The notes under the pieces: model-generated
Told to the model about the DNA's origin: nothing
Database searches by the model: none
What the model saw: the letters and a program-made list of their open reading frames with translations, nothing else
Program-made: the position numbers and the translations under genes
In this document: positions 8,187 to 17,169 of the stretch, piece after piece
How positions within the stretch are numbered: position 1 is the stretch's first letter
How the letters are laid out: every line of letters starts with the position of its first letter
Source: Cohnella lupini
GTDB taxonomy: Bacteria; Bacillota; Bacilli; Paenibacillales; Paenibacillaceae
Assembly (NCBI RefSeq): GCF_003386205.1
Contig: NZ_QRDY01000003.1
Coordinates: forward strand, 310,001 to 374,000
Reading direction: 5' to 3'
Length of the DNA: 64,000 nucleotides

Positions 8187-9188
8187 ATGCCGGAATTGAT
8201 CGATAGGTTCGGGAGACAGCATACCTACTTGCGCATATCCGTAACGGACCGTTGCAATCTGCGTTGCCTTTATTGCATGCCCGAAGAAGGCATGGTTTTC
8301 ATGGAGCAGGACAAACTGCTCTCCTATTCGCAAATTATCGAAGTCGCGTCGACGGCCGCGAAGCTTGGCATACGGAAATTCAGAATTACCGGCGGCGAAC
8401 CGTTAGTCAGACCCGGTCTCGAGGAATTGGTAGCCGGTCTGTCGGCATTGCCCGGAGTGGACGATATCTCCTTGACGACCAACGGTTTACTGCTAGCTCC
8501 CCAAGCCGCGAAATTAAAACAAGCCGGCTTAAAGCGCGTGAATATCAGCTTGGATACGATGGATGCCACCCGATTCAAGTTTATCGCCCGTCGCGGCGAC
8601 TTGAATAAAGTATGGGAAGGCATAGAGGCGGCCGTCGAAGCCGGTTTAACTCCGATAAAGCTGAATTGCGTATTGCTAAAGGGGGTAAATGAAGACGAGA
8701 TCGGGCGGTTCTTGAAGCTTGCGATGGAACAGCCATTACATGTACGATTTATCGAGTACATGCCGATCGGGCACGACGATGCCGGCTGGAGAGATCATTA
8801 CCTCCCGTTATCCACGGTGCTCGAAGAGGCTAAGCGTCTCGGTTACGAGCTTGAGCAGGCCGAAGGACCGAAAGGCAGCGGGCCGTCGGAAAATTGGCGA
8901 ATCGCGGGTGGCGTCGGTACGTTCGGGCTCATTCATCCGATCAGCGAACATTTCTGCAAGAGCTGCAATCGCCTGCGGTTAACGGCGGACGGGCACATCA
9001 AACCTTGCCTTTACTGGGTGGATGAGCTAAATGTCCGGCCTTCCCTTGGCTCTCCTGAAGCGATGGAACAGTTGTTCCTTAAAGCGATGGCTATCAAGCC
9101 GGAGAATCACGAGATGGGCGCATTGCTCGCCGGAGAAACACAAAGCCACGTGCCGACGGTGCGGCGAATGTCGCAAATCGGCGGTTAG
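8187..9188 (+). CDS. moaA: GTP 3',8-cyclase MoaA
   Basis: A 333-residue radical SAM enzyme that turns GTP into (8S)-3',8-cyclo-GTP, the first step of molybdenum-cofactor synthesis. The N-terminal SAM cluster motif is CNLRCLYC near residue 21, the SAM-binding ITGGEP is near 68, and the C-terminal second cluster is CKSCNRL with a further Cys in HIKPCLY. The protein ends in Gly-Gly, as MoaA requires. The in-frame GTG at 8178 overlaps the AAGGAG sequence, which is placed correctly for ATG 8187. MoaC, which makes the next step, is not in the window. Confidence 0.95.
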   Translation: MPELIDRFGRQHTYLRISVTDRCNLRCLYCMPEEGMVFMEQDKLLSYSQIIEVASTAAKLGIRKFRITGGEPLVRPGLEELVAGLSALPGVDDISLTTNGLLLAPQAAKLKQAGLKRVNISLDTMDATRFKFIARRGDLNKVWEGIEAAVEAGLTPIKLNCVLLKGVNEDEIGRFLKLAMEQPLHVRFIEYMPIGHDDAGWRDHYLPLSTVLEEAKRLGYELEQAEGPKGSGPSENWRIAGGVGTFGLIHPISEHFCKSCNRLRLTADGHIKPCLYWVDELNVRPSLGSPEAMEQLFLKAMAIKPENHEMGALLAGETQSHVPTVRRMSQIGG

Positions 9189-9200
9189 GAGAGAAGAAAT

Positions 9201-9683
9201 TTGTCCGTAACCGTTATATTGCCTAACAAATATCAATTCCTTACCGATCCGAAAGCGATGGCTGAACTCTCGAATGACGTTTTTCCGGTGGCTGATCGCG
9301 TCCCCGGAACGATCGGAGAGGGATTCGATTTGCAAAGCTGGTATTCGGCCGTCCTGCGGACGGTAACCGATGAAGCGAAGGAGGGCCTGCCTGCGGGTCA
9401 ACCGACGCATCTGACCGTCCGGGCGGCCGACGAATTTCAAGCGACGATTCCTTGGGGTCAGCTAAGCAAAGCCTTGTTCCAATATGCCGTCGATGGACTC
9501 CCGCTCGCGAAAGGACAACCGATTCGTCTATACGTACCGGACGGAACTAGCGCATGTCTTAACGTCAAGAGCGTCGTTACCGTGAAAATCGTATCCGATG
9601 CCCTTCTCGGGGAGGATGCGACTTATGGATTTCTGAACGAAGTTTCACCGAGCTTAATGCTTAAAGGACTGAAATCTAGATGA
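9201..9683 (+). CDS. Small protein, weakly like an oxidoreductase molybdopterin-binding domain
   Basis: A 160-residue protein of uncertain function. The middle (VRAADEFQATIPW, then YAVDGLPLAKGQPIRLYVP, then NVKSVVTVKI) has the cadence of the SUOX/YedY-type molybdopterin-binding fold, in which a phrase like 'GEPLPPEHGGPLRLVVP...VKWL' is typical. Only part of that fold would fit here and no upstream catalytic cysteine is present, so catalysis is doubtful. It starts at TTG with TAGGAGAG eight bases upstream, 12 bp after moaA, and overlaps the phosphatase gene by 4 nt, so it is probably made with both. The resemblance is by eye. Confidence 0.55.
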   Translation: MSVTVILPNKYQFLTDPKAMAELSNDVFPVADRVPGTIGEGFDLQSWYSAVLRTVTDEAKEGLPAGQPTHLTVRAADEFQATIPWGQLSKALFQYAVDGLPLAKGQPIRLYVPDGTSACLNVKSVVTVKIVSDALLGEDATYGFLNEVSPSLMLKGLKSR

Positions 9684-11113
9684 GCGGGCCGAACGTGACG
9701 ATTACTCTGTTGCACACGAACGATTTGCATAGTCATTTCGAGGAAACGTCAAAGATTGCCGGTTACATATCCGATATAAGAACAAGAGTGGACCCGGATA
9801 AGCTGCTCGTCGTCGATTGCGGCGATTTTTTGGATCGCGCCCGAATCGAAACGGAAGGCACCCAAGGGGCAGTGAATCGCGCGATCATCGAGAAAATGGG
9901 CTACGATGCGGTAATGCTCGGCAATAATGAAGGGCTGAGCTACGACACGGAGCAATTGGACGAGCTTTTCCACGGAATGTCAGTTCCGATCGTATGCGCC
10001 AATATGAAGCTTGCCCGAACGGGAGCGCCTCCCGCTTGGATGATTCCGACGTTAACGGTCGAGAGAGCGGGAATCCGAATCGGATTGATCGGTCTCACTC
10101 CCGCTTTCCGAGATTATTACGATCTTCTCGGTTGGGAATCCGCCGATCCACTCGAAACGTTGAGGGAAGAAGCGGAACGTTTGCGCCAAGAAACCGACGT
10201 GTTGATTGTTATGTCCCATCTGGGCTTGAAGCAGGACGAACGGATAGCCGTTTCGGTGGAGGGGATCGATCTTATCTTGGGCGGTCACACGCATCATCTT
10301 CTGGAGGTTCCGCTTTACGTTGGACAAACCGCGATATGCGCGGCAGGTAAGTTCGGTTTTCATATCGGCCACTTGGAATTGGAGCTCGGAAAGGGAAACA
10401 AGCTGATCAAGGTAACCGGGGGGAGTCATCCTACGGACGATTATCCTCCGAACGCCGAATTGGACAAAATCATCGACGACTATCGCAGGCAAGCCAGGCA
10501 AAGCTTGGACAGGGAAGTCGCTCATTTAAGCAATGAGCTAACGGTTACTTATGATAAGGAGTCGCCGTTGCCGACGCTCCTTGCCAGCGCGATCCGCAGG
10601 CTTACCGATGCGGAGATCGGGCTAGTGAATGCAGGCCAACTGTTGGAAAGCATACCGGCGGGCACGGTAACGGAGGAAACGATTCATGCGATTTGTCCTT
10701 CCCCGATCAACCCCTGCCTTACCCGGTTGACGGGACGTCAGATCTTGAGAACGCTGGAAGAAAGCTTGTTGCCCGAATTCCAACAGCTTGAAATCCGGGG
10801 ATTCGGTTTCCGCGGACGAGTGCTCGGGATGTTATGCTTGGACGGCTTGGAAGTCGCGGTCGATCCCGGGGGAGCTCCCTATCATAAGATCACCGAGATT
10901 AAGGTCAATGGACTTGCAATGGATCAAGACAGGCTCTATTCGGTGGGAACATTGGACATGTTCACCTTCGGCGTCGGGTACCTCGGACTAAAGGAAGGGC
11001 AGGACGTTCGATATTTTCTCCCCGATTTCATTCGGCACGTCCTGTCGGAAGCGCTCAACGACGAACAGCTGATCGAGGGCTGTCGCACGCCTCGTTGGCG
11101 GTATCTTGTTTAA
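9680..11113 (+). CDS. yunD: Metallophosphatase/5'-nucleotidase, YunD type
   Basis: A 477-residue two-domain phosphatase. The N-terminal calcineurin-like domain carries the metal ligands in LLHTNDLHSHFE (near 10), VVDCGDFLDRA (near 45), LGNNEG (near 80), MSHLG (near 180) and GGHTHH (near 205); the C-terminal 5'-nucleotidase substrate domain spans about 270-470. No signal peptide is visible, unlike secreted UshA, which matches cytosolic YunD of Bacillus. The natural substrate is unclear. Its ATG overlaps the stop of the preceding small gene (ATGA). Confidence 0.85.
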   Translation: MSGPNVTITLLHTNDLHSHFEETSKIAGYISDIRTRVDPDKLLVVDCGDFLDRARIETEGTQGAVNRAIIEKMGYDAVMLGNNEGLSYDTEQLDELFHGMSVPIVCANMKLARTGAPPAWMIPTLTVERAGIRIGLIGLTPAFRDYYDLLGWESADPLETLREEAERLRQETDVLIVMSHLGLKQDERIAVSVEGIDLILGGHTHHLLEVPLYVGQTAICAAGKFGFHIGHLELELGKGNKLIKVTGGSHPTDDYPPNAELDKIIDDYRRQARQSLDREVAHLSNELTVTYDKESPLPTLLASAIRRLTDAEIGLVNAGQLLESIPAGTVTEETIHAICPSPINPCLTRLTGRQILRTLEESLLPEFQQLEIRGFGFRGRVLGMLCLDGLEVAVDPGGAPYHKITEIKVNGLAMDQDRLYSVGTLDMFTFGVGYLGLKEGQDVRYFLPDFIRHVLSEALNDEQLIEGCRTPRWRYLV

Positions 11114-11138
11114 GGGGAATTAGTCCAACTAAGATCAA

Positions 11139-11219
11139 GTTCAAAAGCCGGCTTGTCGGCACCGAGAAGGTCGAATTCGCGCTTTACTTAATCTCGTGAT
11201 CGTAAGTCGGCTTTTGAAC
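11139..11219 (+). other. Long-range inverted repeat ahead of uppP
   Basis: A 16-bp arm (11139-11154) pairs with 11204-11219 with one mismatch or wobble, around a loop of about 49 nt. It fills the 127-bp gap between the phosphatase and uppP and lacks a T-run. It could be a terminator with a large loop or a structured 5' leader that ends about 20 nt before the uppP start. Confidence 0.45.
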
Positions 11220-11240
11220 ATCTACAAGAATGAGGAGTGA

Positions 11241-12101
11241 ATGGCTAACATGCTGCATTGGTTCGATTCCATCATACTCGGAATTGTCGAAGGGTTAACG
11301 GAGTTTTTGCCCGTTTCATCGACGGGGCATATGATACTGACGAATAAACTGCTCGGATACGAAGAAACGCCGGAACAGCTCAAAACGTTCGAGATCGTCA
11401 TCCAGTTCGCCGCCATTCTGGCCATCGCGCTCGTATACCGTCGTAAAATATTGCAAGTGTTCGGCATTGGGAAGAAAGAAGCCGTTCGCGGGTTATCGGT
11501 CGATTCTTTCCCTAAGAGTCGTCTTAACCTCATCCATGTCGCCTTGGGCATCATTCCTCCATTGGGGATCGCATTCCTCTTCCGCGACTATATTAAGGAA
11601 ATCGGATTCCACACCGCGCCTGTTCTATGGGCACTCGTAGCGGGCGGGATATACATGTGGGTTACCGAAATTTTGTACGATTCGGGCAAGATCAAGCGGA
11701 CATCCGAGACGATGGACGACATTACTTACAAACAAGCACTCTTAATCGGCGTTCTGCAATGCGTTTCCGCCGTGTGGCCTGGATTCTCCAGATCGGGCTC
11801 CACGATCGCCGCAGGCATGCTCGGGGGAGTCAGCTACCGCGCTTCCGCGGATTTCTCCTTCTTCATTGCCATACCGATCATGACGGTCGCCACCGGGTAT
11901 GAAGTGTTAAGCAATCTGGACAATTTCCGTTCGGGTCAAATCGATCTTGGATTCCTGTTAACCGGATTCATTGTTTCTTTCTTCGTGGCTTGGATCGTCG
12001 TAATCGGTTTCTTGAAAGTATTGCAGAAGCTTAAGTTGAAATATTTCGCTTGGTATCGTTTCTTGATCGCGGCTCTATTCTATGTATTCATTATGAGATA
12101 A
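11241..12101 (+). CDS. uppP: Undecaprenyl-diphosphatase UppP (BacA)
   Basis: A 286-residue polytopic membrane enzyme that removes a phosphate from undecaprenyl diphosphate so the lipid carrier can be reused for cell-wall synthesis; over-expression gives bacitracin resistance. Both family signatures are present: GIVEGLTEFLPVSSTGHMIL near residue 15 and VWPGFSRSGSTIAAGM near 180, holding the catalytic Glu/Ser and Arg. About eight hydrophobic segments are seen. The start may be ATG 11241 or ATG 11250; GAGGAGTGA ends just before the first, so the shorter form is also possible. An unusual inverted repeat lies upstream. Confidence 0.93.
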   Translation: MANMLHWFDSIILGIVEGLTEFLPVSSTGHMILTNKLLGYEETPEQLKTFEIVIQFAAILAIALVYRRKILQVFGIGKKEAVRGLSVDSFPKSRLNLIHVALGIIPPLGIAFLFRDYIKEIGFHTAPVLWALVAGGIYMWVTEILYDSGKIKRTSETMDDITYKQALLIGVLQCVSAVWPGFSRSGSTIAAGMLGGVSYRASADFSFFIAIPIMTVATGYEVLSNLDNFRSGQIDLGFLLTGFIVSFFVAWIVVIGFLKVLQKLKLKYFAWYRFLIAALFYVFIMR

Positions 12102-12164
12102 ACAAGCTCGTGATGAATAATGTCGATTTTTGCGGGAAAATGCGAAATTTCCGATGGAAATCTC

Positions 12165-12192
12165 TAAACAATAAATAAAAGATTTCCGATGT
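12165..12192 (+). promoter_or_regulatory. Possible sigma-D (motility) promoter
   Basis: TAAA (12165-12168) and TCCGATGT (12185-12192) are 16 bp apart, close to the sigma-D consensus TAAA-N15-GCCGATAT (6 of 8 at -10). It sits about 65 bp upstream of a cyclic-di-GMP phosphodiesterase gene, a sensible target for a motility sigma factor. Confidence 0.35.
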
Positions 12193-12257
12193 AATGAATA
12201 AGGGAATTTTTGCCTTCTTGCATAAAATCGATTGATAGAAGGAGGAATAATGACGAA

Positions 12258-13373
12258 ATGCGCATGATGCCGATTTCTTTAAGTCGGCCGGGCATGAAGC
12301 TGGCCAAGAAAATCTATTCGGACGACGGCATCGTGCTGTTGGCGGAAGGAGTCGAGTTGACTGCTTCGCTTATCCGCAGGCTGGGAGAGTGCGGAATAAG
12401 TTTTCTTTATATACAAGATGCCAAGACCGAAGACTTAGTCATTCCGGAACTGCTTACCGATGAGACGCAACGGCGTACGATACAAGCGATACGATCTGCA
12501 TTCCGCGACTTCATCGATCTACCCCACAAACGAAAAAGCGGTAATTACCCGTACGTAGGGCATAAAATGCGACAAGTCATGCAACTCATCATGGATGATC
12601 TTAGCCGCAGTCAAGACGCCATGATCATGTTAATGAATTTGCATACGGTCGATCATTATTTATATAAGCACTCGCTGAACGTATGTGTGTATACGACTTT
12701 GCTCGGAATGGCGAGAGGATATACCCACGAACAGTTGGTAACGTTAGGCCTCGGAGCGCTTCTGCACGATATCGGCAAGACGCAAATATCGATGCAGGTG
12801 TTGTTGAAGCCGGGAGCATTAACGGCGTACGAATTCGATGAAATGAAGAGGCATACCGAGCGCGGGTATTATTTACTCAAAGACGAGCCTAACATTCCGT
12901 TGTTGGCTGCTCATTGCGCTTACCAGCATCATGAGCGAATCAACGGCTCCGGGTACCCTAGAGGAATCAAAGGCGACGAAATCCATGATTACGCGAAGTG
13001 GATCGGCATCGTCGACTCCTACGACGCCATGACTAGCCACCGAGTGTACAGAAACGCCATGCTTCCGCATCAAGCGGTCGAGGCTTTGTACTCGGGAAGC
13101 GATATTCTGTACGATACGTCTATGCTGCAATTGTTCCGGGATAAGGTGGCGATATATCCGATCGGATTGACGGTAAAGCTGAACACGGGCCAAAGCGCCG
13201 TCGTCAGCGATATCAATTCCACCTGCGTGCACCGTCCTGTCATCCGAGTGCTCACGGACGAATACGGCATGGAGCTTAAGTCTCCGTTCGATATGGATTT
13301 ATCCAAAAACCTGAACGTGCTGATCTCGAAAATCGAACTGGGCACGGAGGAAATCAGTCCGATAACCGCATAA
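12258..13373 (+). CDS. HD-GYP domain phosphodiesterase (c-di-GMP)
   Basis: A 371-residue protein with the same layout as the first HD-GYP gene: a short N-terminal domain (MRMMPISLSRPGMKL), an HD-GYP domain (about 140-320) with HDIGK and HHERINGSGYP, then a C-terminal segment of about 60 residues. The Asp usually found in HHExxDGxGYP is Asn here; the effect is unknown. GGAGGA at 12241-12246 precedes ATG 12258, at slightly long spacing. A five-codon reading frame starts at 12250 and ends at 12267, overlapping the start, which could affect translation. A terminator follows at 13383. Confidence 0.87.
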   Translation: MRMMPISLSRPGMKLAKKIYSDDGIVLLAEGVELTASLIRRLGECGISFLYIQDAKTEDLVIPELLTDETQRRTIQAIRSAFRDFIDLPHKRKSGNYPYVGHKMRQVMQLIMDDLSRSQDAMIMLMNLHTVDHYLYKHSLNVCVYTTLLGMARGYTHEQLVTLGLGALLHDIGKTQISMQVLLKPGALTAYEFDEMKRHTERGYYLLKDEPNIPLLAAHCAYQHHERINGSGYPRGIKGDEIHDYAKWIGIVDSYDAMTSHRVYRNAMLPHQAVEALYSGSDILYDTSMLQLFRDKVAIYPIGLTVKLNTGQSAVVSDINSTCVHRPVIRVLTDEYGMELKSPFDMDLSKNLNVLISKIELGTEEISPITA

Positions 13374-13382
13374 TCGATAACG

Positions 13383-13431
13383 GCTGTCCTCTTGCGATTA
13401 TTAATCGCAATAAGGACAGCTTGTTTTGTTT
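13383..13431 (+). terminator. Rho-independent terminator after HD-GYP gene
   Basis: GCTGTCCT...TTGCGATTA pairs with TAATCGCAA...AGGACAGC across 13383-13420, followed by the T-rich TTGTTTTGTTT. Confidence 0.9.
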
Positions 13432-13442
13432 CATGTAATAGT

Positions 13443-13471
13443 TTGTTTTATTTCCTCCCGACCAGTACAAT
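13443..13471 (+). promoter_or_regulatory. Sigma-A promoter of yfkAB
   Basis: TTGTTT (13443-13448) and TACAAT (13466-13471) are 17 bp apart and lie 35 bp before the gene start. Confidence 0.55.
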
Positions 13472-13505
13472 AAAAGGAACGTAACAGACGACAGGAGTAT
13501 TGATT

Positions 13506-14660
13506 ATGCAAGGTATTTCCCATCCCGCAGCAGTGGCACCATTCGCGCCGCCATCAGGCTGGAGAGCACTAACCCCGGAGAATGATCCATGGGATCCCAT
13601 TCGTTCGTTGCAACGGTTCGGACGTCACGAGTTAACGAGCGTGGAATTGACCGTTACCCATCTTTGCAATATGAGATGCGAGCATTGCGCCGTTGGCGAT
13701 AGCTTAACGATGAAGGAGGCGCCTCATCTCCCGCTTGAGCTCGTATTGAGGAGATTGGACGAGGTCGAACATCTGGAAACGATAAGCATGACCGGAGGAG
13801 AACCGACGTTCAGCATGGAGACGGTTCGTAATATCGTTATACCCGTATTGAAATATGCCCGCTCCCGGGGGATTCGCACGCAGTTGAATTCGAACGTAAC
13901 GATGGATTACGAAAGATATGAACTCATCGCTCCTTATTTGGACGTCATGCACATATCTTTTAATTATACGCAGCCGGAAGACTTCCATGAGGTCGGATTC
14001 GCCCGTACAGGGCGCAACGTCAGTGCCGATACGACTTCTAAAATGTTCGAACGCATGATCGATAATACGCGAAAGCTAACGAAAGGCGGTCTATTCGTAT
14101 CCGCCGAGTCCATGATCAATTATCGTACGTATAAGAAAATTGCCGATATACATCGAATTATCGCCGAGATGGGTTGTCAACGCCACGAGGTTCACCCGAT
14201 GTATCCGAGCTCCTTCGCATCGGGACTTCCAGCGGTTACGCGCACCCAAATGTTCGAAGCGGTCGAGACCTTGCTAGACAACCGCAATCCCGACATCTGG
14301 ATGCTGTTCGGCACGTTGCCTTTTTTCGCTTGCAGCGAAAACGAAGAAGAAAGACGGTTAGTGAGAAGATTATGGGAAGAAAATAAAGTTACCGTCCGCA
14401 ATGATCCGGATGGACGAAATCGGGTAAATGTAAATATGTTCAGCGGAGACGTATACGTTACGGACTTTGCGTCCGTACCTTCCTTCGGCAACATCCAACA
14501 AGAGAAGCTGGACGACGTCTTCGCCAAGTGGAGAGAGCATCCGATGCAACAAGCGGTTAATTGCCATTGTCCCGCGGCAAGCTGCTGCGGTCCGAATTTA
14601 CTCGTTTCCGACATGTACTACCGCGATACCGATTTCAAGACCAGAAGAGCAATCCCCTAA
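13506..14660 (+). CDS. yfkAB: Radical SAM/CxCxxxxC protein YfkAB
   Basis: A 384-residue radical SAM protein. The SAM cluster motif is CNMRCEHC near residue 55 and MTGGEP follows near 95. Near the C-terminus CHCPAASC is exactly the CxCxxxxC motif that defines the YfkAB family of Bacillales, so an auxiliary iron-sulfur cluster is likely. The reaction is not known to me. A TTG at 13500 is in frame, but CAGGAG at 13492-13496 fits ATG 13506. It has its own promoter and stands alone before the CNNM gene. Confidence 0.88.
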   Translation: MQGISHPAAVAPFAPPSGWRALTPENDPWDPIRSLQRFGRHELTSVELTVTHLCNMRCEHCAVGDSLTMKEAPHLPLELVLRRLDEVEHLETISMTGGEPTFSMETVRNIVIPVLKYARSRGIRTQLNSNVTMDYERYELIAPYLDVMHISFNYTQPEDFHEVGFARTGRNVSADTTSKMFERMIDNTRKLTKGGLFVSAESMINYRTYKKIADIHRIIAEMGCQRHEVHPMYPSSFASGLPAVTRTQMFEAVETLLDNRNPDIWMLFGTLPFFACSENEEERRLVRRLWEENKVTVRNDPDGRNRVNVNMFSGDVYVTDFASVPSFGNIQQEKLDDVFAKWREHPMQQAVNCHCPAASCCGPNLLVSDMYYRDTDFKTRRAIP

Positions 14661-14714
14661 GGCTATGGTCAATAATTAGTCGTTCACGGGGCAGATGAGG
14701 AGGAGCAGAATTAC

Positions 14715-16082
14715 TTGGAGCTACAATGGGGTTTGATTTTTTGGAATGTTGTTCTTGTTCTGTTCTTGGTACTTCTTAACGGATTTTTCGTTGCATCGGA
14801 ATTCGCGTTGGTGAAAGTCCGTCAAACACGCCTCACCCAGCTTAGCAATGAAGGCAATGTCATGGCCAAATACGCCCTTAAAGTGAATAAAAGACTCGAT
14901 GCGTACTTGTCGGCGACGCAGCTGGGCATTACTTTGGCTTCCCTTGGACTCGGATGGGTGGGAGAGCCGGCCATCGCCGATTTGATCATCGCGCCGCTGC
15001 TCCACGATTTCGGAGTAACCGACGATACGGTCATTCATACGATCGCTTTCACGGTCGCGTTCTGCGTCATAACGTTCTTACATATCGTTCTAGGGGAATT
15101 GGCGCCGAAATCGCTTGCCATTCAGCGTTCCGTCGGCGTTTCCTTGTGGCTATCTTGGCCGCTGTTAATGTTCTACCGGATATTCCTTCCCGTCATATGG
15201 TTTCTTAACGGAACGGCAAACCGGCTGCTTAAGTTGGTCGGCGTGGAACCGGCGGGCGAGCATGAAGCAGCTCACACGGAGGAAGAAATCCGTATCCTTA
15301 TGAGCCAGAGCGCCAAGAGCGGCATTATAGACAAAGACGAGATGACTTTATTCGATAACGTTTTCGAGTTCGCGGACCGCGTCGCCCGCGAAATCATGCT
15401 CCCTAGGACGGATATGGACTGCTTATTCGCGAACTTGTCTTATGAAGAGAATATGAAGCTGATCTACTCGACGAAGCATACCCGGTATCCGGTAGGCTTA
15501 GAAGATAAGGACCAAATTCTCGGCTTCGTCCATATTACGGACTTATTGACGGCGGATCCGGACGTCGAGCATAATTTGAAAGATTTCCTGAGACCGATTC
15601 TAAGCGTTCCGGAATCGATGGAAGTCAGCAAAATCTTGAAGCTCATGCAACGAAGGAAATCCCAGGTAGCGATCGTAATCGACGAATACGGCGGAACGGC
15701 AGGTATGCTGACCGCGGAGACGATCATCGAGGAGCTCGTAGGGGAGCTTCACGACGAGTTCGACGACGAACTCCCAACCGTCGTAGTCAAAGGGGAATTA
15801 ACGTCCGTCGACGGACGTATTCTTATTGAAGACGTAAATGATCTGTTGGGTCTTGATATCGAGGACGAGGAAGTGGATTCTATCGGCGGATGGTTGTTCA
15901 ATCACCTCGAAGGCAATATCTCCAAAGGGCAGAAAGTCATACACGAAGGTTACGTGTTCGAGATTGCGCAAACCGAACGATTAAGAATCCAGCGGGTTCA
16001 CATCTATAAGAACAAGATCGCCGTCGTTGGAACTTCCCTATTGGAATCGGAAACGGAATCGCAACCGCGACCGAAGGACTAA
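14715..16082 (+). CDS. CNNM/HlyC-CorC family membrane protein
   Basis: A 455-residue membrane protein in the CNNM/CorB family, linked to divalent-cation (often magnesium) export or tolerance; older annotation calls it hemolysin. Order: a DUF21 transmembrane domain (about 1-200, including SEFALVKVRQTRL and LASLGLGWVGEPAI), a CBS-domain pair (about 215-340, with REIMLPRTDM and IVIDEYGGTAGMLT), and a C-terminal CorC/HlyC domain (about 355-440). The start is TTG, supported by AGGAGGAG eight bases upstream. It is followed after about 40 bp by ytvI. Confidence 0.88.
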   Translation: MELQWGLIFWNVVLVLFLVLLNGFFVASEFALVKVRQTRLTQLSNEGNVMAKYALKVNKRLDAYLSATQLGITLASLGLGWVGEPAIADLIIAPLLHDFGVTDDTVIHTIAFTVAFCVITFLHIVLGELAPKSLAIQRSVGVSLWLSWPLLMFYRIFLPVIWFLNGTANRLLKLVGVEPAGEHEAAHTEEEIRILMSQSAKSGIIDKDEMTLFDNVFEFADRVAREIMLPRTDMDCLFANLSYEENMKLIYSTKHTRYPVGLEDKDQILGFVHITDLLTADPDVEHNLKDFLRPILSVPESMEVSKILKLMQRRKSQVAIVIDEYGGTAGMLTAETIIEELVGELHDEFDDELPTVVVKGELTSVDGRILIEDVNDLLGLDIEDEEVDSIGGWLFNHLEGNISKGQKVIHEGYVFEIAQTERLRIQRVHIYKNKIAVVGTSLLESETESQPRPKD

Positions 16083-16122
16083 TTCAAGGGACAGGCAATG
16101 CAGGGAAGAAAGGAGATAGGCC

Positions 16123-17157
16123 ATGCCGATTCGCGCATTGCTCTTGATGATCGTTTCGCTTGCTTTTCTTTATTTGTTTTTTACGGTGGGAGCTCCTTTC
16201 CTGCTCGCTTTAGTAGCGGCCGTCTTCCTGGAGCCGCTAACGGTGTTCCTTATGAAGAGTACGCGAATGAATCGGTTAGCGGCTTCGACGATCTCAAGCA
16301 CGTTGTTTACCGTCATTCTCCTAGGCTTGCTCGGACTTATCGGTATGAAGCTTGTAAGCGAGTTGAAAGCTTTCTTCGATAAGCTTCCGACCATGCTCGA
16401 GAGCGCGAACGATTACATACGGGATCTCATAGAGAAAGCTCAGCAGTATTCGTCTAACGGCGCGACGCCCGTGCCGGATCAATTGGAGCAATGGCTCTCC
16501 AACGCCACGTCGGCGCTAGCCCAATTATCCGCGAAAATCTCCGGTATATTGCTCGGCTTCGCATCCGGAATTCCCGACTTTTTTATTTTCTTCATCGTGT
16601 TCTTAGTAGCTGTATACTTGTTTGCATTCAGCTTGCCTCTGATGAAAGTATCTTTTCTCTCTTTGTTCGAGGAAAAATCCAGAATACAAGTCGAGGATGT
16701 ACTGTTCAGTCTTCGCAAGTCGGTATTCGGTTTTCTCCGCGCGCAACTGCTGCTAAGCGTTATTACTTACGTCTTATCGTTCATAGGACTGCTGATTATC
16801 GGAACCGGATATCCCCTGGCCATATCCCTTCTCATCGTAGTCGTGGATATACTGCCCGTTCTAGGCGTCGGCTCGGCGCTCGTACCGTGGGCGGTATACC
16901 AGATCATCATCGGTAACGTTTATACGGGAGTCGGCTTGATTCTATTGTTCTTGATCATAACGGTCGTCCGGAGGATCGTAGAACCTAAGATTCTCGGAGA
17001 CGCCGTAGGAATCGGAGCCTTATCGGCTTTAATAAGCTTATATGTGGGATACGAGCTCGTAGGCGTAGTAGGAGTGTTTCTTGGCCCGATCGTCGTTATC
17101 GTGTTCATGGCCATGCGCAAAGCCGGATTATTCGACTTCAAGATCAAATTTCAGTAG
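16123..17157 (+). CDS. ytvI: AI-2E family membrane protein, sporulation protein YtvI
   Basis: A 344-residue polytopic membrane protein of the AI-2E/PerM superfamily: two hydrophobic segments at the N-terminus, a hydrophilic amphipathic stretch (about 70-140), then five or more membrane segments. The C-terminal pattern VDILPVLGVGSALVPWAVYQ and ISLYVGYELVGVVGVFLGPI matches the YtvI branch annotated as a sporulation integral membrane protein. Its transported substrate is unknown. GAAAGGAG precedes the ATG. It lies 13 bp before zur. Confidence 0.83.
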   Translation: MPIRALLLMIVSLAFLYLFFTVGAPFLLALVAAVFLEPLTVFLMKSTRMNRLAASTISSTLFTVILLGLLGLIGMKLVSELKAFFDKLPTMLESANDYIRDLIEKAQQYSSNGATPVPDQLEQWLSNATSALAQLSAKISGILLGFASGIPDFFIFFIVFLVAVYLFAFSLPLMKVSFLSLFEEKSRIQVEDVLFSLRKSVFGFLRAQLLLSVITYVLSFIGLLIIGTGYPLAISLLIVVVDILPVLGVGSALVPWAVYQIIIGNVYTGVGLILLFLIITVVRRIVEPKILGDAVGIGALSALISLYVGYELVGVVGVFLGPIVVIVFMAMRKAGLFDFKIKFQ

Positions 17158-17169
17158 GCCGACGGACAG

